Source of the DNA: Brassica napus
Lineage: Eukaryota > Streptophyta > Magnoliopsida > Brassicales > Brassicaceae
Length of the DNA stretch: 64,000 bases
NCBI RefSeq assembly: GCF_020379485.1
Contig: NC_063450.1
Span: 27,380,137 to 27,444,136 of the forward strand
Reading direction: 5' to 3'
The translations under genes were made by a program, and so were the position numbers. Each line of letters starts with the position of its first letter. Within the stretch, counting starts at the first letter, position 1. Below the pieces are notes generated by a model, which did no database searches, was not told where the DNA came from, and worked only from the letters and a program-made list of their open reading frames with translations. This document shows positions 22,146-35,300 of this stretch, piece by piece.

Positions 22146-23459
22146 GTGTTTTGACGGGAAGGAGTTTTTCCCTTTATCTAGTATTTAGCGGCCGAGTGTG
22201 GCCTTTGTTCATATATGTCTGGCCGAGTGTGGCCTTAAACCCCTACCGCTATGCGGTTTATATAATGGATGTCTGTTTGGGTTACTTTGTTCAGAGTGGG
22301 TTTGAAGTGAACATGAGTTGTCGTCTCATATTTATCTTCGTTGAGGCGTTCGATGAGACGTGAGTTTTCGTAAAAATTATTTACGATTTTTCGGGAACGT
22401 TGAGTTATGAACGAAGAGACAGGTTTTAGGAATCTCGTATCGTTTAGATATCATGTCTTTGAGATGTTTGAGACCAATGCGATGGGTTTAGGGCAAGACC
22501 TAGGTTTACTCTCGGTTTTAAGGTTTGTGCGGTGACTAGCCAGCTATCGGTTTTCCTGTTGCGATTTCTACCTGATTCGTACCGATTTAAAGTCCGCGAT
22601 AGGTTCTCGGCTTATACGACTTGTATGGTACGAAACAAGCATCTTTCCAGAGACAATTTTTAAGCCAACTGGAAGTGCTAGACCAAAATTTCGGATTTTT
22701 TTTTGTAGCGCGCTTTCGTCCTTGTGTTGGACGTTTGAAGATCAAAAGAGTGATCAGGTTGCGTTTGTTTAAGACGGCTGATGTGTTCGTCGGGGCCAAT
22801 CGACGAACGGAGTGTAAGATTTGTAGTGGTCGCGTTTGGACAATTTGTTCGTATCATCTTGATTTTTAACTTGGCGACGTCTCGCAGTTATTTCGAAGAC
22901 TATACGTATATTACTGAAGTGAGATTGTTTTGCGATTTTGTCTTAAAAAGAGCGACGAATATTTCATAAAAAATTTTGAAATCTGGATAGAATTCGATTA
23001 CAATAACGCATCTTTTCCTATGTGAGAGTATACGAGTATACGCACCCACTCCCCCCCCCCCCCCCCCTTTTTGGAGAGGGGGATAGCTGAACTTGTCCTT
23101 CGACGAGCTGCCTACGTACCCCTTTCGAGGATCAAGCCATCTCGTAGTTCTGTTTTATGCCGCAAGCATTTTTACTCGGCGGTTGTCACCGTGCTGACCG
23201 CCTTGATCGAGATGATCGTGGCAGGGTCAGTGTTCTTTTCCGGATGTTCCGGTTGAATTGTAGTGTCGGCTCCGGCCTCATGTTGAGTTTCGACGCCCGA
23301 AGCTTCTGCGTTGGCAGACGATGTGAAATCGTCTTTTCTCGAAACGTTGTTGGTCGAAGGTTTATCGATCTTCGTGCGTTTGTGATTTGCCGTTGCAGAG
23401 GTTGTCATCTATCTTAACTTGTGTTCTGCGAGGAAGCACAGTCGCGACTGTTTCTGACA
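22146..23459. other. non-coding internal region of the gypsy element
   Basis: No clear gene between the antisense gene and the protease relic. It includes a run of 19 C at about 23049-23067 and possibly the 3' UTR of the antisense gene. Minus-strand pol domains expected here are absent. Confidence 0.5.
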
Positions 23460-25163
23460 TCCCTAGATAGCTACGACTCCGTTTGGGGTCGGGAATTTGA
23501 CGCCCAGGTGGTACGTCGATGGAACGGCTTGCATAGCGTTGAGCCATGGGGTTTCCATGATCACGTTGTAGATGGCAGGATGATCGACTACCGCGAACTA
23601 TACGATTTTTGTGACCTCCTTGGCCATGACAGGTAGCTGAATTGATCTGAGGGTCATCGATACTTCGCCAGAAAAGCCTGTGAGCGGTTTCGGAGTTGGA
23701 GTTACTTCTCCGAGTTCAATGCTCATCCGATTGAGAGTTTCACGGAAGATTACATTAACCATGCTCCCCGTGTCAACGAGTACTCTTCCGACTTCCAGAT
23801 CTCGTATGACGAGGTCTATGACGAGCGGATCGCAGTGAGGCTGATCAATCCCGCTGGCTTCCTCCTTTGTGAAGGTGATTGAGCAGTTCTGATCATCTTT
23901 GGTAGGAGACCATGTAGGCCAGTTTGCGCTCTACTCCGCCTTCTGCTGGTAAGCCTTGATGGCGGAGACCGTATCGTTGCAGAATTGCGATCCTCCGATG
24001 ATCATGTTGACTCTTAGACGATTGTTACCGTTCCCTTTGTTGTCTGGCCTCCTGCCGCGTTTATCCCCGGATTGGTTTCTTTGGGGAGATCTCTCCACGG
24101 GAAGATTTCTGTCCGGCTTCGGGGGGCGATCGGTCTCGAGGATGAGATCTTTCACGCTGGTTACTTCCGAGAGTTCTCCGGCTAGTAGCTTCGCGGCCAG
24201 CCTCGTTCCCAAGACCTTGAAGTTAATCGTGGAGTGTCCTCGGGATTGGTGGAACTCGTAGAAGGTGTTTTCGTCATATCCTTGGTTGCGAGTCCACGTA
24301 TTACCCGTGGTTCGGCCCTGGTCTGAGCCGATTGCGTAATTATGTGCTCTTTGGAGTTCTTCCCCCTCGTGATGGACATACTTGTCGTTACGAGGGTTCT
24401 TCTTCCTTGTTTTCGGGTCTACATCTTTCGAGGACGATCTCGCCAACTTATGCTTCTGCGATAAGATTTTCGTTTCTTCCTCAATCATGATGTAGTCCGT
24501 CGCCTTGTGGAGGGCGTCTTGGATCGTCCGCGGTTTTTTGAGGGATATCCATTTTCTGAATTTCGACTTGTACTAGAGCGCCTTTCTGAGCGTGTCGATG
24601 GCCACCTTGTCGCTTATCCCGCTGACCCTGGACATCACCAACTTGAACCGGCTGATGAACTCGCGGAGGGGTTCCTCTTCCCTCTTGGACATACTCCAGA
24701 GATCGACATCGGAAGTTTCTCTATCTATGAACATAGAGTATTGCTTGAGAAATTCCGATGCGAGCTGTCGGAAACTCCCGATAGAGTTTCGTTTAAGGCG
24801 CGCGAACCACTCGAGGGCTGCTCCTTCTAGATTCTTGACGAACAGGCGGCAGTAGCTGGCGTCTCTCTCGCCGTCCTTCAGCCTCGCTCTTCCCATCGTG
24901 ATGTGGAAAGCCTGAAGGTGCGCTCTCGGATCGGTCGTACCATCATACTTTGGTACTTTGATCTTTCCTGGATCGGATACCCTCGTATCTGAGATGCGAG
25001 CGGGGAAAGGGGTCTTTCGAGCCCCTTCCAGCAGTCTGTCGATCTCGGGGGCCGCGCTCGTAGCATGATGGATTTGAGATTTTACGGCTCTTACTTCTGC
25101 TGCAGTCTTGGTGATATAGTCGCGAAGATCGCGTATATCCGAGGTCTCGTCAGCAGGTTTCAA
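23460..25163 (-). pseudogene. gypsy gag and aspartic protease (truncated pol)
   Basis: Minus strand. Gag at 25163-24573 has the Retrotrans_gag pattern ([36 protein letters not shown], then [13 protein letters not shown] and [14 protein letters not shown]). The next segment, 24488-23931, has a changed zinc-knuckle region ([18 protein letters not shown], two Cys replaced). Near 23800-23740 the protease site reads [14 protein letters not shown], followed by HPAIYNVIMETPWLNAMQAV and a TAG near 23462. After this no RT motif is found. Stops between segments show decay. Gag and protease would serve particle assembly and maturation. Confidence 0.82.
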
Positions 25164-25847
25164 CGCTTGTCGGCGTTTACTGCGAGTTGTTTTTCAGCCA
25201 GCTCTTCCTGTTCGTTCCAATAGAGGATTTCCTCCTCTTCTGTCATTGGTTCGTCGAACGGGGAGGTTTCTCGAGTGAATCGGCTTCTGGTCCTTCTTGG
25301 ATGTCTGTCGGCGTCCTCATCAGTATTGTTGGAGACATCGCTAGGATCCAGGTCGACTTGCTCGACTCCGTTGTCCTCTGAAACCTTCGCAGCAGGCGGA
25401 GGGCTTTCGGAGTTTCCCCTTTCGACGGGAGACTTCTCGCTAGGGTTTTGACCCGAAGGTCGTTCCTGGGCGGCTCCAGGCCTATTAAGTGGGGTCGCAA
25501 AGTCGAGTCTTTTCCCGCGGACATTAGTGGTTCCACGGGGGCGGATTGCTCGAGTCCTTGCTGTTAATTTTCAACTTGGTTGGTCAAGGTGCTCACGAGC
25601 TTATCCTGTTCTTCGGACCTTTTTTCGTAGGTTGCGAACATCTTTTGGAACTCCTCGAGCACCGCGGCGTTGGCTGGTGCGTTGGCCGCGGATACGTTCG
25701 CTGCGGGAGTGTGGAGATCAGTGCCGCTGCCTCCGTTGAGAGGAGTCTGCACGTTATCCGTGTCATCAGTTGACATGTCTGGTTGAGCGTGATGTGGTCG
25801 AGAGTTAGATTGATCCGTACCCCCCCCCCCTCCTTCTAGCGCCAAAC

Positions 25848-26974
25848 TGTGGGAACCGAAATTCGCACAGCCGATTTCCGTTTAAATAAGGAAACTAGGA
25901 AAACCCTAATTTCCCAGAGGTCCCGGATATCTGCTAATACCACACGCCAAGCAAATCAGAACACGATAATGACAACGAAGAAGTATAAAAATCGTAAGAA
26001 GAGAGCAAAGAGAAGTCTTATTCTGAATTTGCGTATGAGCGTTTACAACAAGGTATAAGCCTGGGCTCGAGAGCTGTCGGCGAGATTCCTAGTTCTAGCA
26101 ACCTTAAGACGGCTAAACCTAATTGAGTCGCAGCTCGAAATAACAAAAACAGAAAGTTGCCTAATTGCTCTAAGTGCTAAGTTTTCTCTGAAAAAACCCT
26201 CTCCTATGCCTCTCGCCTAGGACCCTTTATATACTGGCTCCAAGGTCGGTTTACGCCTTTCCTCTTCTACGCTTAAGCCGCCATAGCATAAAAATGGAGA
26301 TATTCCATTTTTTCAGATCTTCGTAATTATCTTCAAAATTTCGTATTTATCCGCGGAAACTTGACATTTATCTTCCCTTGCGGACCAAGCGTAAACCGAC
26401 ATGCGGTTTGCGGGCTGTTGGTTAAAAAATCGTAAGTTGGGCCTCGAGTCGTGTCTTAGGTCCCTTTGGGCCGTCTTTCGACTCGAAGCGTTTATTACGG
26501 CTTCTTTCGATAAAGAATGAACTTTCCGCGGTTTTTTACGGTAGAGTTTGATTGATAACTTAGAAATGGCGGGGAATGTGAGATGGGTTCGCTACGGTAT
26601 TCGGGAGATAGCATCGAAGGGTAGACGAGAATGCATGGACTGATGTCGTATCGACGTTTTGGAAGAGCTTGGTGGCTACGTAGCGACCGAACTTTGGTTC
26701 GAGCCTAGTCGCTACGTAGCGACCGAGCGGAATGGGCGTTTGGTTGAGCTTTGGCTCGAACTCGGTCGCTACGTAGCGACCGAGCGGAGCACGCGTTTGG
26801 TCGCTGCGTAACGATCCTTCTCGAGCTCTTGTCCGATGATTCACGTTTTTTCCGCAAAGGTTTTTCATAAAGAAGAATCTATTTCGAAAAAATATTTGTC
26901 GAAGAATTTTTCTACGTTTTTCTTCTTCGGGGATTTAGACGTTAACTTCGTCGTAACCGTTTTTGACCCCAACA
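25848..26974 (-). repeat. LTR of the gypsy element (right)
   Basis: 1127 bp, same ends as the left copy. It differs from the left LTR by scattered substitutions and by gain or loss of palindromic units around 26660-26820. Confidence 0.95.
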
Positions 26975-26979
26975 AAACA

Positions 26980-28332
26980 TATTCCCCGGTAATGGATGCA
27001 ATTACTTTTAAATTTTTGATGAGCCTAACGGCATCTAAAAATCTTGAAATGCATCTTATGGACGTTGTGACTGCATATTTGTATGGATCGTGGGATAACG
27101 ATATATATATGAAACTCCCTGAGGGATTGAAAATGCTAGGGGCATTAAAAGAAAAATCCAGGGAGATTTGTTTAGTCAAGTTACAGTGATCACTTTACGG
27201 ATTAAAGCAATCCGGACGCATGTGGTACAATCGCTTAAGTGAATATCTTTTGAGTAAAGGATATGTGAATAATGCGATATGTCGATGCGTTTTTATAAAA
27301 AAATCGTCATCTGGCTTTGTGATCATTGCTGTATATGTAGATGACCTGGACATAATTGGAACTCAAAAGGAGGTTGATGATGCTCAAACTCATATGAAAG
27401 AGGAGTTCGAAATGAAAGATCTCGGCAAGACAAAGTTTTGTCTTGGGCTCCAGATAGAGTATCTCCGAGAAGGAATATTTGTGCATCAATCAAACAATAC
27501 GAAAAGGTTATTGAAACGCTTTCGTATGGACAAAGCGACTCCTTTGAGTACTCCAATGATTGGTAGATCTCTCAATATTGAGAGTGATCCTTTTAGGCCC
27601 TGCGAAGATGGCGAGAAGATATTAGGTCCAGAAGTACCTTATATGAGTGCTATCGGTGGGCTGTTATATCTTGCAAACTGTACCAGACCAGATATAGCTT
27701 TTGCTACAAATCTACTGGCGAGATATAGTTCTGCTCCTACTCGCAGGCATTGGGACGGAATAAAGCACTTATTCTGTTACCTTCAAGGTACAGTTGATTT
27801 AGGGTTAATGTATTTTAGAAAACCCGAGTTTGGTATGGTTGATTTTGCAGATGCAAGATACTTATCAGATCCTCATAAGGCTCGATCGTAAACCGGCTAC
27901 GTTTTTACAATTGGTGGAACCGCGATCTCTTGGCGGTCCCAGAAACAAACTCTGGTTGCGACATCTTCGAATCATGCAGAAACTATTGCGCTTCACGAAG
28001 CATGTCGAGAATGTGCGTGACTTCGATCAATGAGTAACCACATACAAGAATCAGGCGGAAGAGTCAATGAGAAAGAGCCGACGAAAATATTTGAAGATAA
28101 TTCGGCTTGTGTTGCTCAACTCAAGGAAGGTTACATTAAGAGCGACAGAACAAAACACATCCCTCCAAGATTTTTCTCGTACGTAAGGGAGCTCGAGAAA
28201 AATAAAGAAGTGGACATTGAGTATGTACGGTCATGCGATAATCCAGCTGACTTGTTCACCAAAGCTCTTCCGACTACAACATTCCGAAAATATGTCTACG
28301 GTATCGGAATGCGGTATTTGCGTGACCTATGA
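26980..28332 (+). pseudogene. copia reverse transcriptase 3' part and RNase H
   Basis: RT continues (VVTAYLYGSWDNDIYMKLPE) to TGA at 27187, then LYGLKQSGRMWYNRLSEYL and the catalytic box VYVDDLDIIG at about 27337. RNase H follows: FADARYLSDPHKARS, a TAA, then TGYVFTIGGTAISWRSQKQT, HAETIALHEACREC, another stop, and KTKHIP/KEVDIEYV motifs to the end. At least three stop codons lie in the frame. The 3' end is followed by a polypurine tract and the right LTR. Confidence 0.9.
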
Positions 28333-28478
28333 TGAGAAAGCTACATCTACTATTCTCAGGGGGAGATTACGACAGTGTATTCTTTTTTCCTTGTCATGGT
28401 TTTTGTCCCAATAAGTTTTTCTATGACTAAATTTTTAACGAGGCACTACGTAACACAAAATAGATAATCAAGGGGGAG

Positions 28479-28796
28479 TGTTAAGATAATGATTATCTAT
28501 TTAGAAGATAATGTTTATCTTCTTTTGTCTTTTTGTTATATGTCGGTAAAACTAACCGACTTACCATTGCTATAAATATAGCTTTTTATGCATTTTGTAA
28601 GGACTACGTAGAAATCAATAACAAGATCATAAGTTTTATATCTCACCTTTCTCTCCCATATAACAATAACAAAACAACATTTAATATCTTTATCTCTCTC
28701 TGGTTAAATCCTTTTTCTCCAAACATAAAATATATAATATATAAATACAGATTTATATATCCCTCACTATTACATGTGAGCTAATAGTTTACAACA
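28479..28796 (+). repeat. right LTR of the copia element
   Basis: TGTTAAGATAATGATTATC to AGTTTACAACA, 318 bp. Nearly the same as the left LTR once its insert is removed. Followed by the target duplication CGAAG at 28797-28801. Confidence 0.95.
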
Positions 28797-29029
28797 CGAA
28801 GATTCTTCTATTATTTTCTCAATAATTATCTGCATTTGACTTGTAAAGATCACTCGCATATAGTCAGAGAAACATGACAAAGTAATTGTTAATTGTTTTA
28901 GGGACATTTATAGATCAAGCTCTGTGCATTAATTTGGTACTAATTTATCTTATAAATTCTATTTTGAAAAGTATTTTCAGATTTAAAATTATTTTTAAAT
29001 TTCTAAAATGTATAGATTTTTTCAGATCT

Positions 29030-29420
29030 GAAAATTATCAGACAGTATAGACTTCCAAAGAAGTTTACTAAAGCTAGTAGACTTCATATGAAGTTTACTA
29101 AATCACAAAGTTTAATCAAATTTCATTATAAGCCTACAAAAATATGACTTTAATTCTTTTCTATGTTTTTTAATAATTTTATCTTGTTTTGCAGTTATTT
29201 TTTTCATAGTTGTTTTCTTCGCCTCCCAAAAATGTAAGGTTTACATTTATAGATTTTAAATATGTGTTCTAGTATTTATATTAAAATGAAGTTACATATT
29301 CAAATTCTATGTCTTTAATTATTATTATTTTATCTATTAAATTATATTTTTAAAAGTTTTTTAGAATTTAACTTATTTCAGATCTAATTTTTTTTTGATA
29401 GAGTAGACTCAAATGAAGTC
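29030..29420. repeat. GTAGACTTC-rich repeat region (left part, Mutator-associated)
   Basis: Several imperfect palindromes of the kind GTAGACTTCATATGAAGTTTAC occur in AT-rich DNA. The region is cut by the CACTA element at 29421 and continues at 36525 in register. Confidence 0.6.
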
Positions 29421-29454
29421 CACTACAAGAAAACATATTTTTTACTAGGACAGT

Positions 29455-29800
29455 ATTCGTTGTAAATTCGTCGTAAACGGGATGTTACGACGAATTAACG
29501 TCGAAAGACGTTTCGTTGTTAAACGTCCGTCGTAACGGAGGTTTCGTCGTAAACGACTCGTTACGTTTACGACGAAATATATTCCTCGTAAAGCACAGGG
29601 AAAAAATTTGTCATAAACGACACGTAAGCATTCGTCGTAAAGCCCACATAATTATTTCGATGTAAAGCACACGTAAATATTTTCGTTGTAAATCACTCGT
29701 AAACATTTCGATGTAAAACCCTCGTAAATATTTCGATGTTAATCACTCGTAAACATTCGATGTAAACTCCATGTAATGTTTACGAAGAGTTTACATCATT
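29455..29800. repeat. left subterminal repeat array of CACTA copy 1
   Basis: Many copies in both orientations of CGTCGTAAA and its weaker variants (CGATGTAAA, CTCGTAAA). Arrays like this bind the TnpA protein in maize Spm; binding here is inferred. Confidence 0.85.
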
Positions 29801-29967
29801 TATTATTATATTATTATTAATTAGTATATGATAAATTTTAATTTATATTTAATATTCAGAATTTAAAATAATTTAAATTTTAAAACGAAATATGAAATTG
29901 GAAAACATATTTTAAAAAGTCATACAATAATATTTAAATTTATAATACAAACAGAAAGAAAAAAAAA

Positions 29968-31534
29968 CTACATATTCTCGAAGTAGTTGGTGGGGTTGCT
30001 CGGCTGTTGACGGGTTGGATCGGACTCTTGGGGATCTCGTGGTGCCATTCCAAGAGCGGCTCGTCTACCACTCAACATTCTCTGCATAACCGGGTTTCCC
30101 ACGGCCATCACGTCTAGCAAATCCTCAAGAGAGTCTAAACGAACCTGCTGGCTATCCATTCGAGCCTTCATCTGAGCAGTCTCTTCATCCCGTCTCGAAG
30201 TTTCCCTATGACGAAGTTGCCCTTGCAACTTCGTTAACAGAGCCTATACCGACTATCCGTCCCTTCTTTTTAGGAGCCACCTATAAAATCAAAACATATA
30301 TTAATATAGTTAGTTATGTTAAAATATTTAAAATAATGTAAACAAAAATTTTAAATTGTACCTCTTCGAAGATTCTGTCGACCTCTTCGGTGGACAATGT
30401 GACTGTTAATCCATCGGGAGACTCCTGGGTTAGTTGCGTCTCCCGTTCTTCAATCCGACCAGCCACTGTTTGGAAGAGTTTCTCAGATGCAGGATCCACA
30501 AAAACTCCGTCGGATGTGGCGTGAGTCATCTTGAATAGGTCAGACAGAGAAGGTAAGACTCCCGTCTTCTCGAACTACAAAAAAAATTTAAATTAAAAAT
30601 TGAAAATTATATTAATTGAATATTTTAAAATATATATTTAAAACAAAACTTACAGCTTCTAGACGGACTCCTGCATTAGGTTTTTGTCCGGTTCTGTGAA
30701 GCATGGGCAAATGACCATCTTTATCCTTCGTCCTTCGAGAAGCCGAACACGAATTGGCCTTTTTGATCGAAGAGGGGTGCTCCCAATAGGCGATGAGACC
30801 ATCCCACACATCCGTCGTGAGCTCAGTGGGCTTTGCCTTTGCAACGAATTCCGCCTTCACCCTCTCGGTGATTCCCAAAGACCAATGCCACTTTCGCTGA
30901 AACATAAAAATTTTAAAAAAATTACAATTAATAATAAATATTAAAAATATATATATATATATTTAAAAGTGAAAATTTAATTAAATTTAAAAATTTTACC
31001 GCAAAACATTTAAACCACGTGATCTTAACGTGATTTGGTGTCTTGCTCCAGTTCGGGTATGCCCCGTCGTAGTAACCCTTAATCATCGCCGAAACGCTCC
31101 GGCTAACACGGTTGTTAGCCCCAAACCTGAAAAATACAATTTAACCATTAGAAAATAAAAATTAATTTAATTTTAATGTAATAAAAATTAATAACTTACC
31201 AATAAGTTCCTCGGGGTCTATCGGGGTCTAGAACATCCAAACCCTCCCGTCCAGGCTGGGCAAGCAAATCCTCCACCGTATATCTCGCGAAGGGAGCATA
31301 TGAAGGCACACGCAAATCTGGATGAACTGCACCTTCTGGGGCAGGCTCAGGTGCAGCCGCTGGAGGAGGAGGTGGAGGCATCTGCGGTGGAAGAAGAGGA
31401 CTCAAAAAAACTCTCTGAGAAGTCTGAGAGTCTGGAACTGCATCGGAAGACGATGGACCGGAAGAAGATGTACCGGAACCATCGCCAAACAACTGGGCAT
31501 AAGTAGGTGCTGCTGGTTTCCTTCTAGGAGCCAT
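29968..31534 (-). pseudogene. CACTA copy 1 TnpA-like protein (Transposase_24)
   Basis: Five exons on the minus strand: 31534-31200, 31126-31000, 30896-30654, 30574-30362 and 30280-29968. The Pro/Ser-rich N-terminus (MAPRRKPAAPTYAQLFGDGS) leads into the Transposase_24 domain (PNWSKTPNHVKITWFKCFA, FVAKAKPTELTTDVWDGLIA, CSASRRTKDKDGHLPMLHRT). The C-terminus is a helical segment with EETAQMKARMDSQQVRLDSL. In exon 5 the start reads VAPKKKGRIVGIGSV, but the helical part is in another frame, so one frameshift is present unless splicing differs. By analogy with maize TnpA it would bind the subterminal arrays. Confidence 0.8.
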
Positions 31535-31804
31535 CTAAAAAAAATTTAAATAAATTTAATCAATTATGACGACATAATTAAAAAATTATTCTGTTGCCTA
31601 ACTAATCACCTAAACTATAGCATTCCATCATCTAACTAATCACCTAAACTAATTTTCTAACTAATCACCTAAACTAATTACCTAACTAATTAATAACCTA
31701 AACTAACTTAAAAAAAAAAAAAGAGGAAAGAGAATGTACCTTAGAGGGAGAGGAGAGGAGTTTGGGAGGAATGAACGAGGAAGCCTCGTCTCGGCGTCTC
31801 AATA

Positions 31805-32045
31805 TATAGAAAAGGATTCGTCGTAAACGCGACGTAATATTACGACTAAGTTACCAGGCCCGCGTTTTTTCATTTACGACAAAGTTACCAGGCCCGCGTT
31901 TTTTGATTTACGATGAAATTACGTTGAAACGTCGGTTTACGACGAATTTACCAGGCCCACATTTACGACGAATTTACCAGGCCCGCGTTTTTCCATTTAC
32001 GACGAAATTACGTGGAATAGATAACCATTTACGACGATTTTACAA
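31805..32045. repeat. internal TTTACGACGAA array of CACTA copy 1
   Basis: A third cluster of the subterminal motif lies between the two genes, about 270 bases upstream of the TnpA-like start (31534, minus strand). It includes a thrice-repeated block with CCAGGCCCGCGTTTTT. Its position in the likely TnpA promoter suggests self-regulation. Confidence 0.8.
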
Positions 32046-32345
32046 CGCTTAACCCTAAACACCGAGAATGAAATCCCTAAACCCCAAAGTCACATATCAT
32101 CTAACATCATATCTCTTCTCTACTACTTTGTGCTCTTTCTCCAACTTAAACTCTACAACCCTAAAACTCCAAATAATTTTTTAAAAACTAAAGAAATACA
32201 TATTATATAAAACAACATTTGTTACACATACATTAGGATGGTAAAAAAATAATATTTCTTTAAACATACGTTACAATAGAGAAATACAACATTTGTTACA
32301 TATATTACATCACTCTAAATCGTTTTCGTTCTCATCAATATTACA

Positions 32346-35300
32346 TCACTCTAAATCGTTTTCGTTCTCATCACTATCATTACAATCATCATCGTCGCTT
32401 CTCTCGAACTCGTCTTCACGTGCTTCATCTGTCGCATCTTCGGGAATATCTTCATATTGAAAGTTTTGCGGGTCGATCAAAAGGATTTCATCAGTTGGTT
32501 GTTCTGGTACCTCAACTTCATTGATAGCGTCTTCTTCTTGCAAGGGCGGTTCTTCTCCAGCGACAATGCGTCCACGAGGTGTAATTTTGATAGCAGCTAA
32601 CCAGTTTATCCCGGAAGTTCGAAGCCGAGGATAAGGAAGGAAGCTAACTTGCTCGGCTTGTGAAGCTAAAATGAAAGGCTCAAATTTGTTGTATCTTCTC
32701 CCAAAATTGACATCCACAACACCAAATTTGTTATACCGAATCCCTCGGTTCACAACAGGATCGAACCATTCACATTTGAAGAGGACGCATTTTAGCTTCA
32801 ATAACCCCGGAAATTCCACTTCAATAATCTCCTGCAAGATCCCGTAAAAGTCTGTTTCACCTTTCACACATATTCCGTAGTTACTCGTTGCCCGATGTCT
32901 CCCATACTCGTATGTGTGAAAGGTAAATCCTCGTGTGAAATACATAGGTGATGTGGTGACCTTTGCAACTGGACCTTGAACCAATTCGTGAAACCATACG
33001 GGATAATAAGGATCGTCATAATCAACCTGCAAAAAGCAGTTATTCTTAATTAATATTGAAGTATCAAAACACTTACTTAATTAATCAATGTATGAGATAT
33101 ATTACGTACCTGTGATTTTAACCACTTGACAAAGTGCTTATCTTTACGTGTGTCCACATCAGTTGCAGATATTCCTGGTATTGCTTCTTCAACTTGAGAT
33201 ACAAACATGCTGCAAATTAAACAAATAATCAAGTCATACATAATTAACTTCAATTCATATAATTAACATTCACAAAAATATTTACCTTTCAAAGTAACGG
33301 GTCACTGCATCCTCGCAGTTGAGCAGAATATAAGTGTGGGCACTATGTTTATCCTCTTCACATGACCACCATACTTCTTTCGTTTTACCACCAAACCGTG
33401 CAATTTCGCAGAAAATGTCAGGAACACCATCAATTGGATATGATGTCGGTACTCCACCATCATCATATCTTCTAGGAACTCTTTTCCTCGTACGAACAGT
33501 TGGAGCAAAGTAGTATGATGTGAAGTTAGATGTTTCGGCTGTCAAACTCCCCGCAACTATTGAACCTTCCACCTTTGCAAGATTTCTTGCTTTCCCCTTC
33601 AAATGTTTCATCTGTCGCTCATACGGATACATCCATCCGTTGTGAACAGGTCCACGAAGCAATGCTTCATACGGTAGGTGGACAACTAGATGCTCCATGA
33701 CGTCAAAAAATGAAGGAGGAAATATCTTCTCCAGGTTGCACAATATGATCGGAATGTTATGATGAAGTTGTTCGATGACTTCTTCCTTGAACGTACGTGT
33801 GCTAAGATCTCTGAAAAAAGCGCCGATGGCTGTATATTGCAAAAGTAATCAAATTAATAACATTTCATAACATATGTATATATATTATAAAATTATAATT
33901 ACCTGCAAGTGCTTCATGGACATTTGCTGGAAGGAGCTCGGCAAAAGCAAATGGAAGTAGTCGTTGCATAAACACATGACAATCATGACTTTTCATTACG
34001 GAGAACTTTGGACCTCGTTCAACACATCTTGACAGATTTGAAACATAACCATCAGGAAACTTAACTTCTGATGCAACCCAGTCAAACAAGGTTGTTTTGG
34101 CTTCTGATGACAACCGGAAGATGGGAACAGGAACGTTTCCATTGATATGTAACTCACTTCTTGAGCAAATATCAGGTAAGTCCATCCTTGGCTTTTTGTT
34201 ATCTTTTGTCTTCCCAGGGACGTTAAGTAATGTATTCATGATGTTCTCAAAAAAGTTCTTCTCAATATGCATGACATCCAGATTGTGGCGTAAGAGAAGA
34301 TCCTTCCAATATGGTAGTTCCCAAAATATACTCTTCTTATGCCAATTGTGAGACACACCATACCCATCAGACATATTTCCAGGAACATGCCAATTTCCTC
34401 CAACTTTAACTGTTTCCTGAGCTCCGTAATAATCAATGTCTGCTTCGATCTGCTGGCCGGTGAGATATGGAGGAGGACCGTCTCTGACAATTTTTTTGTG
34501 CCGAAACAATGTCTTATTTCTTCTGTACGGATGGGCAAGTGGAAGAAAGCGACGATGACAATCAAACCAACAACTCTTCCTACCATTCTTCAGTTGAAAA
34601 GCATCCGTCGATCCAAGACAATATGGACAAGATAATCTTCCATGTGTTGTCCAGCCAGACAACATCCCATAAGCAGGGAAATCACTTATCGTCCACAGCA
34701 GAACTGCTCGCATCGTAAAATTGTTTTTCAAGGAACAATCGTACGTCCTCACCCCTTCTGACCACAATTGCTTTAGCTCTTCTATCAACGGTTGAAGAAA
34801 AACATCAAGAGACCGTTTTGGATGCTTCGGCCCAGGGATTAATATGGTCAAAAATAGAAATTCTTGTTCCATGCACATATCCGGCGGTAAATTGTACGGC
34901 GTAAGAATGACTGGCCACAAAGAATATTGTCTACCAGACATTCCAAATGGACTAAATCCATCGGTGCATAACCCAAGATAGACATTCCGAATATTTGTAG
35001 CAAAATCTGCGTGTACCTTGTTGAAATGTTTCCACGCTCTTGCGTCTGATGGATGTGCAACCTCACCATCTCTCTGGACATGTTCCGCATGCCACCTCAT
35101 CGACGCAGCAGTCCTCTCAGATTGATATAATCTTTTCAATCTGTCTGTAATTGGTAGGTACCACATCCTTTGGTACGGTACCCTATTCCTCCCACGGCCT
35201 TGCGGTTTGAATCGTGGTTTTTTGCAGAATCGACACTCTTCTAACTTGTCATCTTCTTTCCAGTAGATCATGCAGTTGTCGATGCAAACATCAATCATCT

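Larger units (their letters stand above)
18984..26974 (-). mobile_element. non-autonomous Ty3/gypsy element nested in the copia RT gene
   Basis: LTRs at 18984-20088 and 25848-26974 are in direct orientation, with the 5-bp duplication AAACA at 18979-18983 and 26975-26979. The element points along the minus strand: inside the right LTR on that strand comes a primer-binding-type GTTTGGCGCTAGAAGGAGG, and next to the left LTR a polypurine tract GGGGGGCTAAC. It encodes gag and a protease remnant but no RT, RNase H or integrase. A plus-strand gene lies in the region where these would be. It must rely on enzymes of a full-length relative. Confidence 0.93.
14074..28796 (+). mobile_element. Ty1/copia LTR retrotransposon with two nested insertions
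   Basis: Two LTRs (14074-15219 and 28479-28796) bound gag-pol in copia order on the plus strand. The 5-bp target duplication CGAAG is exact at 14069-14073 and 28797-28801. A polypurine tract AAGGGGGAG directly precedes the right LTR. The left LTR is enlarged by an 820-bp TIR element, and the RT gene is split by an 8-kb gypsy element; without these inserts the copia element would be close to 6 kb. Several stops and frameshifts show it is inactive. Confidence 0.95.

Noticed and set aside
26560..26868. Frames with repeated SLRSD words in the gypsy LTRs.
   Set aside because: They are translations of the palindromic GGTCGCTACGTAGCGACC units, not proteins. The same effect occurs near 19812 and 61000.
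29455..29800. Regularly spaced TCGTAAA words that could suggest a CRISPR-like array.
   Set aside because: Spacing and orientation vary, there are no unique spacers, and the position next to a CACTA terminus explains them.
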